The notes: generated by a model from the sequence alone, not told the origin. Shown: positions 22,411 to 33,468, counted from the first letter of the stretch. The stretch: DNA of 64,000 bases from Microdochium bolleyi (GCA_001566295.1 KQ964263.1:515862-579861); one strand, 5' to 3'. A program made the numbers and translations.

Positions 22411-24036
22411 CTACTGCTCTCCATCCAGTCCCAGCACAACCTTTCCAAACCACTCCCGATACGGCCCATCAGCCCAATCGACGACGCGGCGCAAGCTAGC
22501 CAGCAGCCTGTACGTCTCGACGACCGTCCGGGTATGTCCGATCGAGTGTGGGAAATCAACGAGTGCAATCTTGTCACTCAGGTCAACAGCAAAGCCAAGC
22601 GTCCACGTGTGGCCGACCACCCGCAGCAAGGGCATTGTGGGTAGCCGCAGCGTCTCTGGGCTCGTGCCCGTGAGCTGATGGACCCGGCGGTGCCCGCACG
22701 ACACCCAGACAGCCAGCTGCGCGAGGGCTCCGCCCTCGCCGGCGTCGGGGGTCTTAGTCTCGATCGAGATGGCGAGGGGCCGGTCGTGGATCGGGGCGTA
22801 CCCGCTCTGATTTATGGTCGGTGGGTTGTTGTTCGCGAGGCCGACGTCATCCTGTAGTTGTTGCCGGAGCCGTTCGTGGATCGCGTTCTGGAACGCCGGG
22901 GACGTCGGGACCAGCTGGACACTGTAGTCAATGTACTTTGTTTGTACGCGCGTGTTGCCAACGGTCGGAACCAAGTCTTCCAGCGGAGCGGCGGACGTGA
23001 TGCAGTCGTACTCGGCGCGGCCCGCGAACGGGGTCAGTGCCAGTTTGAGCACGCGGCTGTGCACCTCGGCATTCCATTGCGCCTCGCAACATCGCCTGGC
23101 CACGCACCGATCGGCCTGCTCGACAATGTCCTGGATTGTGTGGAAATCACGGTTCGCCGCCTTTGCGTCCTGCGCGAAGTCTCCAAACTCGCGCGCCGGG
23201 ATGTAGCAGTCGTCGCCTAGGAGCGCACAGAGCTCAGCCTCAACAGTGCGTGGCACAACGGGTCGATCGTACTGGCTGATGGCATTGAGATCGCGGCGCA
23301 GGTCGGAGTCGATGGCCAGGACACCAGACTTCGAGGCCTCACTCCAAGACATGGGCACACAGGGCTTGTCGAGGAGACTCATATCAAAGATGGTCTTGAC
23401 GGGGCTGCGGGCGCGGCGGCCGGTGGTCGTGGAACGCGAGGTGCGTGTGTCCGCGGTACGATCCGAGTCCTTTGACGGTGATGATGGCGTCCAGGATGGC
23501 ATCCTTGAGGACAGCGAGGACGAGGGTGCCCTGCTCAGCTGTGTGGCATAGTTGCGCAACACGGCTCTGTCCCGAGGTGCGCCCACGTCTGCGTCGTCTG
23601 CGTCAAGCTCGAGCTGCCTGGCGAGCTGCTCGTCGAGATCTTCGCTGGGCCGTGCCTGCGGAGGCGGCAGCTGCGGTGGTGGCTGTGTGACATTCTCGGG
23701 TCGGGTTGCCACTGTTGCCTGTGGTCGTCTTTGGCTGCGTCTCGTGCCAGCTTGGGGTCGCCTGTGCGGAGAAGTAGGTGCTACTGGCCGCGTGCTGGCC
23801 GCTGTGCTGGCGGGAACCGGGTCCTTGGACGGCGAGTGTGCTCTGGCAGCGCGCATCTTCTTGTGCCGGGGAGCGCGAGGCTGGGCGTTGGCGTCGGTCT
23901 CGGCGAGCGCAGTCCTGGGTCGCTTCTGGGTGCGGCGGTGCTGCTGGCGGTCGTGATGCTGCCGGAGATAAGCCTTGGCCTGCGCGTTGAACTCGGTTTG
24001 CGCCGTGAGCCAGATGTCGACGAGGCTGGTGGACAT
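22411..24036 (-). CDS. Fungal PD-(D/E)XK nuclease-like domain protein
   Basis: The frame from ATG 24036-24034 to TAG 22413-22411 encodes 541 aa. The N-terminal ~210 residues are rich in Arg, Gln, Pro and Ser and look disordered, with basic clusters suited to nuclear import. The C-terminal half carries the pattern of the fungal PD-(D/E)XK nuclease-like family (PF20516 type). A TKYIDYSVQLVP strand is followed by AISIETKTP near residue 421-429, giving an acidic residue and the E-x-K pair, and then ALAQLAVWVSCGHRR. These proteins are expanded in filamentous fungi; their substrate and role are mostly unknown. The frame is open upstream to 24336, but the ATG chosen follows a low-complexity Thr/Ser stretch and gives a natural N-terminus. 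No intron is needed. Confidence 0.82.
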   Translation of the reverse strand: MSTSLVDIWLTAQTEFNAQAKAYLRQHHDRQQHRRTQKRPRTALAETDANAQPRAPRHKKMRAARAHSPSKDPVPASTAASTRPVAPTSPHRRPQAGTRRSQRRPQATVATRPENVTQPPPQLPPPQARPSEDLDEQLARQLELDADDADVGAPRDRAVLRNYATQLSRAPSSSLSSRMPSWTPSSPSKDSDRTADTRTSRSTTTGRRARSPVKTIFDMSLLDKPCVPMSWSEASKSGVLAIDSDLRRDLNAISQYDRPVVPRTVEAELCALLGDDCYIPAREFGDFAQDAKAANRDFHTIQDIVEQADRCVARRCCEAQWNAEVHSRVLKLALTPFAGRAEYDCITSAAPLEDLVPTVGNTRVQTKYIDYSVQLVPTSPAFQNAIHERLRQQLQDDVGLANNNPPTINQSGYAPIHDRPLAISIETKTPDAGEGGALAQLAVWVSCGHRRVHQLTGTSPETLRLPTMPLLRVVGHTWTLGFAVDLSDKIALVDFPHSIGHTRTVVETYRLLASLRRVVDWADGPYREWFGKVVLGLDGEQ

Positions 24037-25292
24037 TGTCTCGATGGCATGTGCTGATGTTGTCGTCGTGGGCTTCGATCTTGTCGTCGTGTAGACATGC
24101 GCGACTGACTCCTCCCACCTTTGTTTACTTGGGGTGGCCGAGTTGGGGCAGCAACAAGTGGGTGGGGCGGGTGCCGAGCGATGACTAAGACCGCCGCGGA
24201 GTACAATCGGGTGAGCCACACCCGTGGACACAAGCCACGTCACGGGTGCCCCAGCAGCTGGGACGAAGTGTGGCGCCCGCGCCGGTACAGCCCTCCCTGG
24301 GGCAGCTGCGGCCTCCTGAAGCTGCAAACAGCACACAGCCTGGCAGCAGGACGGTCTTGATCCCTCTTTCCCCAGTCCGGGCTACCTCGAATTGTTCCGT
24401 CACGACAACCTCATCGACATTCTGGTGCAGCCCACTCCTTCCCATCTGGTTTCATCTCGCCTTGCCGCCTGGTTCATCATCACTCCGGCGGGCTCTCGCT
24501 GCGACGCCGATCGTGGAGTCGGGCTGCAGTAGCGCCGGATCTCTGCCCGCAAAAGCCCATCTCTCTTGAGATCGGACCCCCCAACTTTCCCATCCCTGCT
24601 GATCGATCCTCGCCTCGTCTGGGCTGTTGCACCAGACAGCACCGGCGACCCTGCGTTCTGCATCGCTGCGGAGTACAGACACCTCCAACGCTCTTTCCGG
24701 CTGCCGGGCGACTTGACGACAGGGACATCTGCATTCCTCGGCTGGCGATGCCGCCGCTGTCCGGGCAGCGTCGCGCGGAGCAAAGACCCCGATGGCGACG
24801 CCTCCCCCACCCGGTCAGCCAGGCAGGATGCCACTCTGGAACAAAGCGGCACCTCTTGCATGCACCGCGATGCGAGATGGCCCAGGGTCTTTGCCATCTA
24901 GCGCCTTGTCCGGCTGCATCCGGCTCCTTTTGGCATGCTCTTGGCCGCCCTATCGGAACCTTGTCAAGCAGCCATCGACTCTTTGTGTGCCCGCCGCTCC
25001 CAGCTGACAGAGTCGTGACGTAGCACCACAATGAGCCTGCCACAGCTGCCTCGCATCTCTCCATCGCCATGGCCCGGCCAGAGTCCAGGCGGAGGCACAC
25101 CACGGGCAATCGGCTTATCAGCCGAGCAGATCTCGGTGGCGGCTGTCTCAAATACAAACCCGTGCTGCCACCCACCACCAGTGTGCACCACCACCGTCCG
25201 CCACAGCTCGACGCTCTCCCTTTGTTGATCACCTGCATACGCCCGCTGCCATAGCATAGCCGTCCATAACCAGCAGGGACCACTGATCAGCC
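24037..25292. other. Divergent intergenic region
   Basis: These 1.26 kb separate the divergent PD-(D/E)XK gene (minus) and MFS gene (plus) and must hold both promoters. Open frames occur on both strands but none has protein-like character. Confidence 0.65.
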
Positions 25293-27073
25293 ATGGCAGA
25301 CACTCCGCCGTCCAAGGCCGTTGCCGAGGGCGAGGTCGGCCGCGGCTCCTCCCTCGAGGACGGCCTCATCGCCTCAGCCGCCGGCCACCCCGTCGATCCC
25401 GAGATGGAGGGCCTCACCCTCTACGAGAAAAAGGCCCTCGTTGTCAACCGCGAGCTCGCTGCCCAGGGCATGGGCCGCTACCAGTGGATGGTCTTCTTCC
25501 TGTGCGGCTTCGGCTACTTCCTCGATCTGCTGTGAGTCTCGCTCTCACTCTCACATGACCGCGGCCATGCCGTGTAACCTCCCACCAGGGGAATGACCCC
25601 GCGCTGACAGCTCGACAGGTGGGCACAGGCATTCGGCCTCATCCTCGCCGCCATCCGACAGGAGTTTGGGTTCAGCACCGTCGAGTCGGGCAACCTCAGC
25701 ACCGCCTTCAATGCCGGCCTCACTGCCGGTGCCCTCTTTTGGGGCATCGTGACCGACATCATCGGCCGCTACTGGGCCTTCAACTTTACCGTCCTCATCG
25801 CCAGTGTCTTCGGCATCTGCCTTGGCGCCCCCGATACCTACAATGGCGTCCTCGTCCTCGCCGCCTTTGTCGGCATCGGCATTGGCGGCAATGTCCCGAT
25901 CGACACGACCATCTGCCTCGAGATGCTCCCCCGCAACAAGCGCTGGCTGCTCCCCACGCTTTCTGTCTTCCAGCCCCTAGGTGTCATCGCCTGCTCCGCC
26001 ATTGCCTACGCCTTCATCCCGTTCCACTCATGCGCCACAGGCCTCAAGTCCTGCCGGATCGAGGCCCCAGGTGTGGCATGCTGTGCCAAGGAGGACAACA
26101 TGGGCTGGCGCTATACCATGTACACCCTTGGCGGCATCACCATATCGGCGTTCGTCGCTCGCTTCGTCCTCTTCAGGTTCAAGGAGTCACCCAAGTTCCT
26201 GCTCTTCCGCGGTAAGGACGCCAAGGCTGTCGAGGTGCTGCAGTACATTGCCGACTACAACAAGGTGCCTTGCAACGTCACGCTCGAGAGCTTCACCAGC
26301 CTCACCGACGACGACTTGGCCGGCAGCGGCACCGACAGCGACGGCCGCATCGTGCTCGGCTCCGGCGAGAAACAGACAAACCTGACCATGATGCAGAAGG
26401 TCAAGTTCGAGCTCATCCGTCTGCGCGTGCTCTTCAGCACACCAAGCATGTCGTGGCTGACCATCTGCGTCTTCATCATTTACATGTTTGACTACGTACG
26501 TACCCTCTTCAGAATGAAACCCGCGCGATTATCAGCTAACATCTCTCTGCGTAGTTCGCGTTCTCGATCCAGGGCGCCTTCCTGCCCACCATTCTGCGCG
26601 ACAGGGGCACCCAACTCGGCTTGGGCCTGCAGTGGACCTACCTGTCGTACATCTACATCAAGCTCTTCGGCATCCCGGGCGTCCTCGCGGGCACCACCAT
26701 CTACCGCTGGCGCCGCCTGTCCATGGTCGTCTCGTCGGCGCTCTTCGGCGCCATGCTCTTCACGTTCACCGCCGTGCACGACGCCAACAGCTACATTGGC
26801 ATCTCCGGGCTCGTCTACTGCTTCCAGTCCATGTTCAATGCTATCCTGTACGGCATGACGCCCGAGTTCTTCCCCGCGCCCATCCGGGGCACGGCCTGCG
26901 GCGCCGCCTCCTTCTGGGGCCGCGTCTTCGGCATCATCGCCCCGCTGGCCGGCGCGCGCGTCTACGCCGTCAGCCAGAACGGCGTGCTCTACCTGGCCGG
27001 CAGCAGCGCCTTCATCAGCACGATCTTCATCTGCCTGCTCCCGAGCAAATTCATCGGCGGGCAGAGCTATTAG
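25293..27073 (+). CDS. MFS transporter, SV2/sugar-transporter-like
   Basis: Three exons (25293-25531, 25619-26495, 26555-27073) join in frame to 544 aa. The introns are 87 and 59 bp, the second with a GCTAAC branch-type site. The hydrophilic N-terminus (~70 residues) is followed by 11-12 hydrophobic segments. Between helices 2 and 3 lies the MFS signature loop GIVTDIIGRYWAF, and the motif RFKESPKFLLFRGK follows helix 6, as in the synaptic-vesicle-2/metabolite:H+ symporter branch of fungal MFS proteins. A Cys-rich loop (about residues 255-275) lies between helices 5 and 6, and a long cytosolic loop sits between the halves. The protein is likely a plasma-membrane proton-coupled carrier for a small organic compound; the substrate is not predictable. 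Confidence 0.92.
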
Positions 27074-27541
27074 ACATTTCCATGTGCGCGGTACGAGGTG
27101 GTAAGAAGCCGTAGGAAAGCCTATTCTGCGTCGATATTCGAGTAGGCAGATGTAACGAAAAAGAAGCGAAATTTAATTTTGTTACGCAAGTTCTACTTCC
27201 AGTGAAGGTTCAGGAGCTACCTAATTCACCTGGGGAGCCTACACTCGTGATTACACCTGGATTCGTAAGACTTGGCGGTGATAGCAATTTCTCATAACGG
27301 CGTAATTTACCGACCGTAAAGCAAAGAGTGAATTATATTGCACCGTGTACATGAGTGTGCCAGTCTGAGTGGTTATGCAAAGCTGACAAAAGAACAAAAG
27401 AACGAGATATAGGGCACAGGAAAAAAGAAGAAAAAAGAGAAAAGAAATAACAAGGGCAAAGGTGATAGGGTCCAATTTGTAGGACAAGGATTGCTTCCCT
27501 CAAAAAAGCACCAAGGACAGAAAGGAAAAGGCACAAAAAAC
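27074..27541. other. Intergenic, A-rich
   Basis: This lies between the MFS stop codon and the tRNA terminator. It is AT-rich, with an A/G-rich tract at about 27388-27460. I see no gene. Confidence 0.6.
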
Positions 27542-27548
27542 AAAAAAA
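27542..27548 (-). terminator. Pol III terminator of tRNA-Asp copy 1
   Basis: Seven consecutive A on the plus strand (T on the transcript strand) lie 38 bp beyond the tRNA 3' end. This fits an RNA polymerase III oligo-T stop, though it is further away than usual. Confidence 0.5.
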
Positions 27549-27586
27549 GGACAACCCAGAGTAATCTCTAGATGATTGTTGTAGTG

Positions 27587-27658
27587 CTCTCGATCGGGGA
27601 ATCGAACCCCGGCCACCTGCGTGACAAGCAGGTATCCTGACCACTAGACCAATCGAGA
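27587..27658 (-). tRNA. tRNA-Asp(GTC), copy 1
   Basis: The minus strand folds into a complete 72-nt tRNA without an intron. The seven-base-pair acceptor stem is TCTCGAT/ATCGAGA with discriminator G. The anticodon stem CCTGC/GCAGG closes loop TTGTCAC, giving anticodon GTC (Asp), and the T-arm contains GGTTCGATTCC. It is identical over its whole length to the plus-strand copy at 63719-63790. Confidence 0.96.
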
Positions 27659-27690
27659 TTGGACCGCTCAGTGTTTGCTGATTGGATGGA
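27659..27690 (-). repeat. 5' flank shared with second tRNA-Asp
   Basis: The 32 bp upstream of this tRNA are identical to the 32 bp upstream of the other copy (63687-63718). Together with the tRNA and four bases downstream, this gives 108 bp of perfect inverted identity (27583-27690 against 63687-63794). Confidence 0.93.
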
Positions 27691-28961
27691 AGGTCTGTTC
27701 CATATTTGCATCTACATATTGCAAAAACGCTATACAGTACCCCAATCTTCGCAGCACTGAACCCCTCCCGCTCAGGTCGTGGAGCTGCTGACTGTGGATC
27801 TTCTCGCGGGAAGAGCAGCAGCATAAGAAGTCCGAACACTGGGTTTCGATGCGCAAACTGCGAATGGATAGCGGGAGCTGTCGGGCAAGGCACCCCCCAG
27901 TGCAGAAATCTCGATGAAGTAATGTTGTCTTGCCTGTTGCGGCGAGGGCTCAAGCTTTCTAATATCAGACGCATAGCGATCAATGTGAACACTACGATCG
28001 AGATGGAAAGATATTGCCAAGTTCAGGCATCGGTTGGTGGAGACCACGGCAGACGATAATGGACTCTATAATCCAGCCCGCTTCGGTGCCATGCTCCAAT
28101 CAATCCGCAGGCTGTTTTCAAGTCAGTAACTCTACCATTCGTCAAAGCCCTGTAAGCAGTCTCAGCGTGCCGCGCCTCAAGCACCCTCGGCTAGTACATG
28201 GATATTTTGGAAGCAGGGTATGCGGTGAGTCAATGTCACTACGACCCTCCCCTCGGCTTGCGTCTTCCGGTGCTTGAACGTTGAAAGGACAGATGCCAAG
28301 ATGACGGAGCGATCGATCGCAGTCACCATCACTCAGGGATACTGCTTTCCCAGCGAAGGCCAAGGGCCGGATGTACAGACTAAGCGCACATCAAGATACG
28401 AGTCGAGCCCACTTCCTGTCATTCGCGCTCAATTGGGAATGCAAAGAGCCATGTGTCCGGGGTGCATGATAGCGACACGGGCATACGCCGGAGCGATGCA
28501 TCGTCCTTCTGGTTGACGTGTGACGGCTCAAATCAACGCGAGCTTCGAGCGGAACACTCGGTAGCACATACTTTCTTCGATTTGGCGGCTATCTATCGTA
28601 CTCCGTACAATCCGGTGAACCTAGATCAGTGTCATGCGGGGGAGCTACCAGCTGGCCATGCTGCCATTCCGCTGAAGAGAAGTACCGCAGGGATGCTTCC
28701 CGACAGGGGCCTCCCGGCTTCATGGGAAGTTCCCTTCGACGAAGACCAAACTCTAACAGACTATGCCTGCTATCACAATCAAACCTTGAACTGGGGTCGT
28801 GTGCGATTCTTTTATGCGCGGAAGATTCTGGGCACTGTGAAGGATGGATATATATCATCAGTGTCGTTCCGACTCTTTGGTCCTACTGCCTTGCTTACCA
28901 CCACCACCACCACCACCACCACCACCACTCTTTCGAGCTGTCGCCTGCTTCTTCGCCCAGC
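27691..28961. other. Intergenic before the metalloprotease gene
   Basis: It contains an 11-bp palindrome-like GTACTCCGTAC at 28598-28608 and an (ACC)n leader repeat at 28897-28928. A patch ATATATATC near 28848 may serve as a core promoter. I see no gene. Confidence 0.6.
28897..28928 (+). repeat. (ACC)n microsatellite in leader
   Basis: About ten ACC triplets end 33 bp before the metalloprotease ATG. They are probably in the 5' untranslated leader. Confidence 0.85.
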
Positions 28962-29870
28962 ATGCGTCTGTCGCATCTCTCCACCGTAGTTCTGCTGGCT
29001 GTGTCGCCGCTCGCCTCTGCCCAGGATGTCTGCGGCACAGGCAACCCCTCGGCACACCTTCGCAACCACATCTCTCGTACCGCCGCCGACGAGCACAGCC
29101 TGTACGGCCGGGCCAACGGCGAGACCCTGCCCCCGAGCCAATGGGCCCGCCCCATCAACGTCCAGATGTTCCTGCACGCCGCGATCCCGACCAATGCGAC
29201 GGCGGACTACGTCTCCGAGGCCATGCTGCGCAAGCAGTTCGAGGTCATCCAGGCCGCCTACAAGCCGCACGATATCCACTTCACCCTCGGCGGCACGAGC
29301 CGCACCGTGCAAGACAACATCACGACGTACGCGGCGACCGAGAACGACAACAGCATCGTCATCGGCACGCCCAACCCAGCCACCGAGGCGTGGTGGCGCG
29401 AGAAGCGCACGGGCGACTACATGACGCTGCACATATTCGTGTACGCCTCCATGCCGTTCCTCGGGCAGGCCAACTTCCCGGACCCGTCGCGCCCGAAATC
29501 CGATGGCTGGCTCGACGCCGTGCACATCAACGCCGCGGGCCTGCCCGGCGGCAGCCGCGCCGGGTACGACCTGGGCCGGACGGCGGTGCACGAGGTCGGC
29601 CACTGGTTCGGCCTGTTCCACCCGTTCGGGGGCCAGTGCGACAACGAGGACACGGGCGACTTTGTGGCCGACACGCCGCGGCAGCAGGATCCCACCAGGC
29701 CCGCCGACGGGTGTCCCGCGGCCAAAGACACGTGCCCGACCGTGCCGGGGCTGGACAACGTGCACAACTACATGGACTACAGCATCGACTCGTGCAAGGT
29801 GCTCTTCACGCCGGGCCAGGAGGTGCGCATGCACAACCTGTTCAACAGCGTCAGGGCGGCGGCCTGGTGA
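28962..29870 (+). CDS. Secreted M43-type zinc metalloprotease
   Basis: The single-exon frame from ATG 28962 encodes 302 aa. A 20-residue signal peptide ends in ASA before Q21. The zinc site is the metzincin motif HEVGHWFGLFH at residues 210-220 (ligands H210, H214, H220; catalytic E211). The downstream NYMDYSID supplies the Met-turn. Cysteines after the zinc site (GGQC, DGCP, DTCP, DSCK) fit the disulfides of fungal extracellular M43 peptidases of the cytophagalysin/pappalysin group. Length matches the usual 270-310 aa for secreted fungal members without a long pro-region. Such enzymes are exported and digest external protein; in pathogens of plants or animals relatives contribute to tissue degradation. 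The upstream in-frame extension to 28629 runs through the ACC repeat and is not credible. Confidence 0.94.
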   Translation: MRLSHLSTVVLLAVSPLASAQDVCGTGNPSAHLRNHISRTAADEHSLYGRANGETLPPSQWARPINVQMFLHAAIPTNATADYVSEAMLRKQFEVIQAAYKPHDIHFTLGGTSRTVQDNITTYAATENDNSIVIGTPNPATEAWWREKRTGDYMTLHIFVYASMPFLGQANFPDPSRPKSDGWLDAVHINAAGLPGGSRAGYDLGRTAVHEVGHWFGLFHPFGGQCDNEDTGDFVADTPRQQDPTRPADGCPAAKDTCPTVPGLDNVHNYMDYSIDSCKVLFTPGQEVRMHNLFNSVRAAAW

Positions 29871-30657
29871 TCGGTGGCCCTGGACGTGTTGGCGGAGGGG
29901 CCGAGAAGCGGTGCGGATGTGAGATTGTGTGTATATACTGATGTAGCGAGTGGAGCGTTTAGCGTGGTGTTGGGGCGTGGGTGAATATGATGAGGAGTTT
30001 GTTGCGAATTACCGTAGTTGACGTCTCATTCCGATTGACGGGCATTGCCATTGCTCACTTGCGGCAGCAACCTCGTGACAATTTGGTTGTCTGTGTCAGT
30101 GCACTACACAGAGATGCACTGCCGCTTGAGGGGCCCCGTTGCATGGGATGTTTGCGGCACTGTCACGAAATGACCGCCGTTATGTCAGTGGCTCACACAC
30201 TCTTTGCCTCTGCCGCTCAGCTGTGGCAGTGAGGCAGTCGAGTCAGTGCAGAATATGCCTATCAGCCCCTGGAAGCTTGGCCACCACCACCAAGACACAG
30301 CCCCCTGGGAGCGGCGACCCCGAGCCTGGCCAACGACCGAGTCGCTGGCACACGCAAGTACGCTCCACTGCAGCACTCGCCGTTGCTGATTTCCCAATCC
30401 GGCAAGAGGAGGTATATTGACTACCGGCGACGGCTTAGTGCTGACCGCCGGGGCTTCACCGACGTCACGGCGCAGCTTGCGAAAGATAAAAGAGCACTCA
30501 TCCCTCCACTCTGTAGGATGAGCTCGCCTGAACGAAACCAGCACAATCAAGCAGAAAACACTCGAGAGACACATCATCAACCATTATCAGAATCACCGGC
30601 ACACAATCTCGCAAACTGCACAATCCACAGCCATCTGCCACAGAAGTCATCACAGCC
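29871..30657. other. Intergenic
   Basis: The 787 bp contain the metalloprotease 3' region and the promoter of the next gene. An AGATAAAAG patch at about 30483-30491 lies ~170 bp before the next ATG and may be a core-promoter element. I see no other feature. Confidence 0.6.
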
Positions 30658-31536
30658 ATGGACAAGTCCGCCGAGACGAGCTCGTACATTGTCGAGCACG
30701 AGGCCCCGCCTGCCTACGAGTCCACCTTCGACGAGAGCAGCCACCACCACGACAGCGACTCGGAGCGCGCCGCCGGCTTCCGGCCGACAGTGCAGCTCAG
30801 CATCGAGACCGCGGGCCACGACTACAGCACAATGTCGTGGACGGGCGACGTGGCGATCCCCGTCTTCCGCCTCGACAACAGCAACACCACACCAGCCTAC
30901 CTCTCCCTCCGGCCCAAGAAGAACTCCAACTCGGCCGCCCTGGTCCGCGGCGACGACCCCGGCGCCAGACCAATCATGGCGACCGTGTACCGCTGGGGGC
31001 CCGGTCGCGATCCGCGCATGCGCGTGTATCCGGCGACCGGGCCCGCCGTCTCCATCGCCGACGCGGTGGACAAGGACAAGCCGGTCCCTTCGGACGGCGG
31101 GAGCGAGTTCCCTGTCAACACGCACTGGATGTCCTCGCGGTCCGCAGACATGGATACGCCGTACGGCCGCTTCGAGTGGCGCTACGGGAGGCGCGCGGAG
31201 CGCAAGGCCGACGACGCGAGCGGGGCGGACTCGCTGCTCGTGCTCGAGAGGATTGGTGGCGCCGGCGGCAGCGGCGCGTCTGGGTCCTCAGCGAAGAAGG
31301 AGCAGAGGGTCAGAGTCGCGCAGCTGGTGCGCAATGCCGAGTTTCGCACGCAGGGCACGACCAGATGGGCCGGAGGCAACGGCGGGCGGCTCATGATCGA
31401 CCTGAGTCCGTGGGCAGGGGAGAAAGGCCGGCAGGCCGCTGAGGAGATTGAGGCGTTTGTCGTCTGCGGTGCGCTGTGCATGCTGAAGAGGGAGACTGAT
31501 CGGGCAAAGAACAACCAGATGGCAGTCCTGACATAG
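30658..31536 (+). CDS. Uncharacterised protein with N-terminal PPxY motif
   Basis: The single-exon frame encodes 292 aa. It has no signal peptide or membrane helix. A PPAY motif at residues 17-20, in an acidic His/Ser-rich N-terminus, could bind a Rsp5/Nedd4 WW domain. The rest alternates beta-strand-like segments (for example ATVYRWGPGRDPRMRVYP and PYGRFEWRYGRR), a Gly/Ser-rich linker and a final hydrophobic segment with AFVVCGALCMLKRE. The layout recalls fungal proteins with a tubby C-terminal/LURP-one-like barrel, but this is an impression, not a demonstrated match. Function unknown. The ATG context is good (agccATGg). Confidence 0.8.
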   Translation: MDKSAETSSYIVEHEAPPAYESTFDESSHHHDSDSERAAGFRPTVQLSIETAGHDYSTMSWTGDVAIPVFRLDNSNTTPAYLSLRPKKNSNSAALVRGDDPGARPIMATVYRWGPGRDPRMRVYPATGPAVSIADAVDKDKPVPSDGGSEFPVNTHWMSSRSADMDTPYGRFEWRYGRRAERKADDASGADSLLVLERIGGAGGSGASGSSAKKEQRVRVAQLVRNAEFRTQGTTRWAGGNGGRLMIDLSPWAGEKGRQAAEEIEAFVVCGALCMLKRETDRAKNNQMAVLT

Positions 31537-33456
31537 GTTTGGATAATTGGTAGGAGTTGGCAACCTGAAGTGCAGGCAGTTTACAGCCGTTGCGAGGCAA
31601 GATTTTAGTTTAGGATTCCCCCAATGTTTTCGTGAAATTACATCACTCTCGGCCCACTGGAAGGTCCCAGTATGCTGGTTTTAGTACGTCAAGTCTTCAG
31701 TCAGATTTCTCTATCTGCCAAAATACTCAAACCTAAGAGTCTCAACCTCGCCGCCGGCGGGTCGTCAGTGGTGAAGCGATTTGTGGTGTAAAGAACAAGA
31801 ACAACGTGAAGCAGCAGACCGTTGCAGGAGGCTTGCCGGCATACTAGGCTATAGGCTTGCAGCGGTTTGATTAATGAGTCCTCTGCCTCAGGAGTTTCGG
31901 TGTTGTGCATGGATTGTCTAGTATCAGGACTCTCTACCTACGCGTAGGCTCATGACAACAGCGAAGGTTGAGGTTGTACTATCTCACACCTATGCTGCTT
32001 CTGTCCCGCGATTGTTGTCTGCCACGCCTCCTTCATATTTTCCACATTCGGCTCACACGAGGCAACGATTGTAACAAGCCGGAGGTAGCATCTTGCTGAT
32101 GGTTGTCCGGTATGAAACGACAACAAGAAAATTCCAGTAAAGCGACCTCACTTCAAGCCAGTAGGGCGAAGTCGACTGGCATGTACGCTCATGAGACCGG
32201 GGTGTTTTCTACAGGGTCCGCCACAGATGGCGACAACTCAGGAGTGTAGAAGCGCCCGAGTGCGATTGCAGGGCTCAAAGCCGTGGCAGCAGCGATTCGG
32301 CCGTCCGAGAGCTTGCGCACTCACCTCGATGATAAGCAGGTCATTGACCACGGCAGGACCATCGCAGCCTTCCGCAAGCGCCGACACCGCCGCAGCACAC
32401 GGCATTGCCACCAGGACATCTGTATACGGCCGACTCGGACACCGTGGTGGCGCCGCGTTATCCAGCCCCTTGGCGAGATAATATCGGATATGTGGCAGGT
32501 GACCCGTCTCGGTATCACGACATCCCATCATGGAACATCAACGTACCAGACCCACCACAGACTGTTGTCTCAATATAACTTACAGCATGTCCAAAAGCTC
32601 TCCCGCTTCCCGTCTGGTCGAGATATCAACATTTTAGCACAGCGGGTAACACATTGAGATCCACGCGCTCTTCAACGAATTGCAAGAGTGCTGGTGAGCC
32701 TGTTGATTGTCTAACATGTCAAGGCGGCCAAGGCGGTCAAGGCAGTATTCTGTCCGTTGTATGTGACCGTGTCTTATCATGTTGAGCAAAGAGAACTTCC
32801 GCGATAAGCGTCCATGTCGCAGCACATAGAGACCTGCCAGAAATGACAGCTGTAAGGACGCAGTTTTACACTAAGATAAGGGCGCGCATGAACTACCCAA
32901 CTGGCGATGATCTAGCCGAGAATGCGCAAGGGACTTTTGGAACCCGGTGGAATCGCTGTCTCGGGCCTCTGCCTAACCACTGCACTTGTCCACGAAGCAA
33001 TGCCCTTTGCTGATCCTGAGTCAGGCGGGGCTGAAGTGTTGCAGCCTGTGCTCATAGAAGACCCTCCATGGTGTTGGGCCAATGTCTGCCATGAACCCAA
33101 CTGCACCTTGCTCGTTGTCGCAGCGGCCGACGCAGGCGTGCACGGTGAGTCAACGAAGGCAGGAACTTCTGCAATGGAGCCCTGCGCCGCTACCGCGGCT
33201 GCTGAAGCGGCTGATGGGAAGCAGGGAAATACCACAGGGCGATGACGAGAAGTCGGACTGGTCTCAAGCAGCACGATGCCGTGGGGTGAGGCTTGCGATA
33301 CGTGGCGCGCGCACACACCGTCCCCGTGCGCATATGCGGCCGCACCGAACGAGTCACCACCAAGACTGCCCCTGGACGCCTGCACAGGCCTGCAAGCGAA
33401 GTTGCCATCACGCACAGGCCTCGACCACTAGCAGACGGGGCATAAAGGCCCTAGAA

Positions 33457-33468
33457 GGGGGGGGGGGG
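33457..33468 (+). repeat. Poly-G tract (12 nt)
   Basis: An uninterrupted run of 12 G in the gene-poor region. Its length should be treated as uncertain in any assembly. Confidence 0.85.

Noticed and set aside
24037..24336. N-terminal extension of the PD-(D/E)XK gene to ATG 24336
   Set aside because: The stretch is Ala/Pro/Thr low-complexity without domain character; the ATG at 24036 is simpler.
28629..28961. In-frame upstream extension of the metalloprotease gene
   Set aside because: It passes through the ACC repeat and would bury the signal peptide; the ATG at 28962 starts directly with a signal peptide.
32912..33415. Overlapping open frames on both strands in the gene-poor region
   Set aside because: Neither frame has domain-like residues, and both share the same GC-rich patch.
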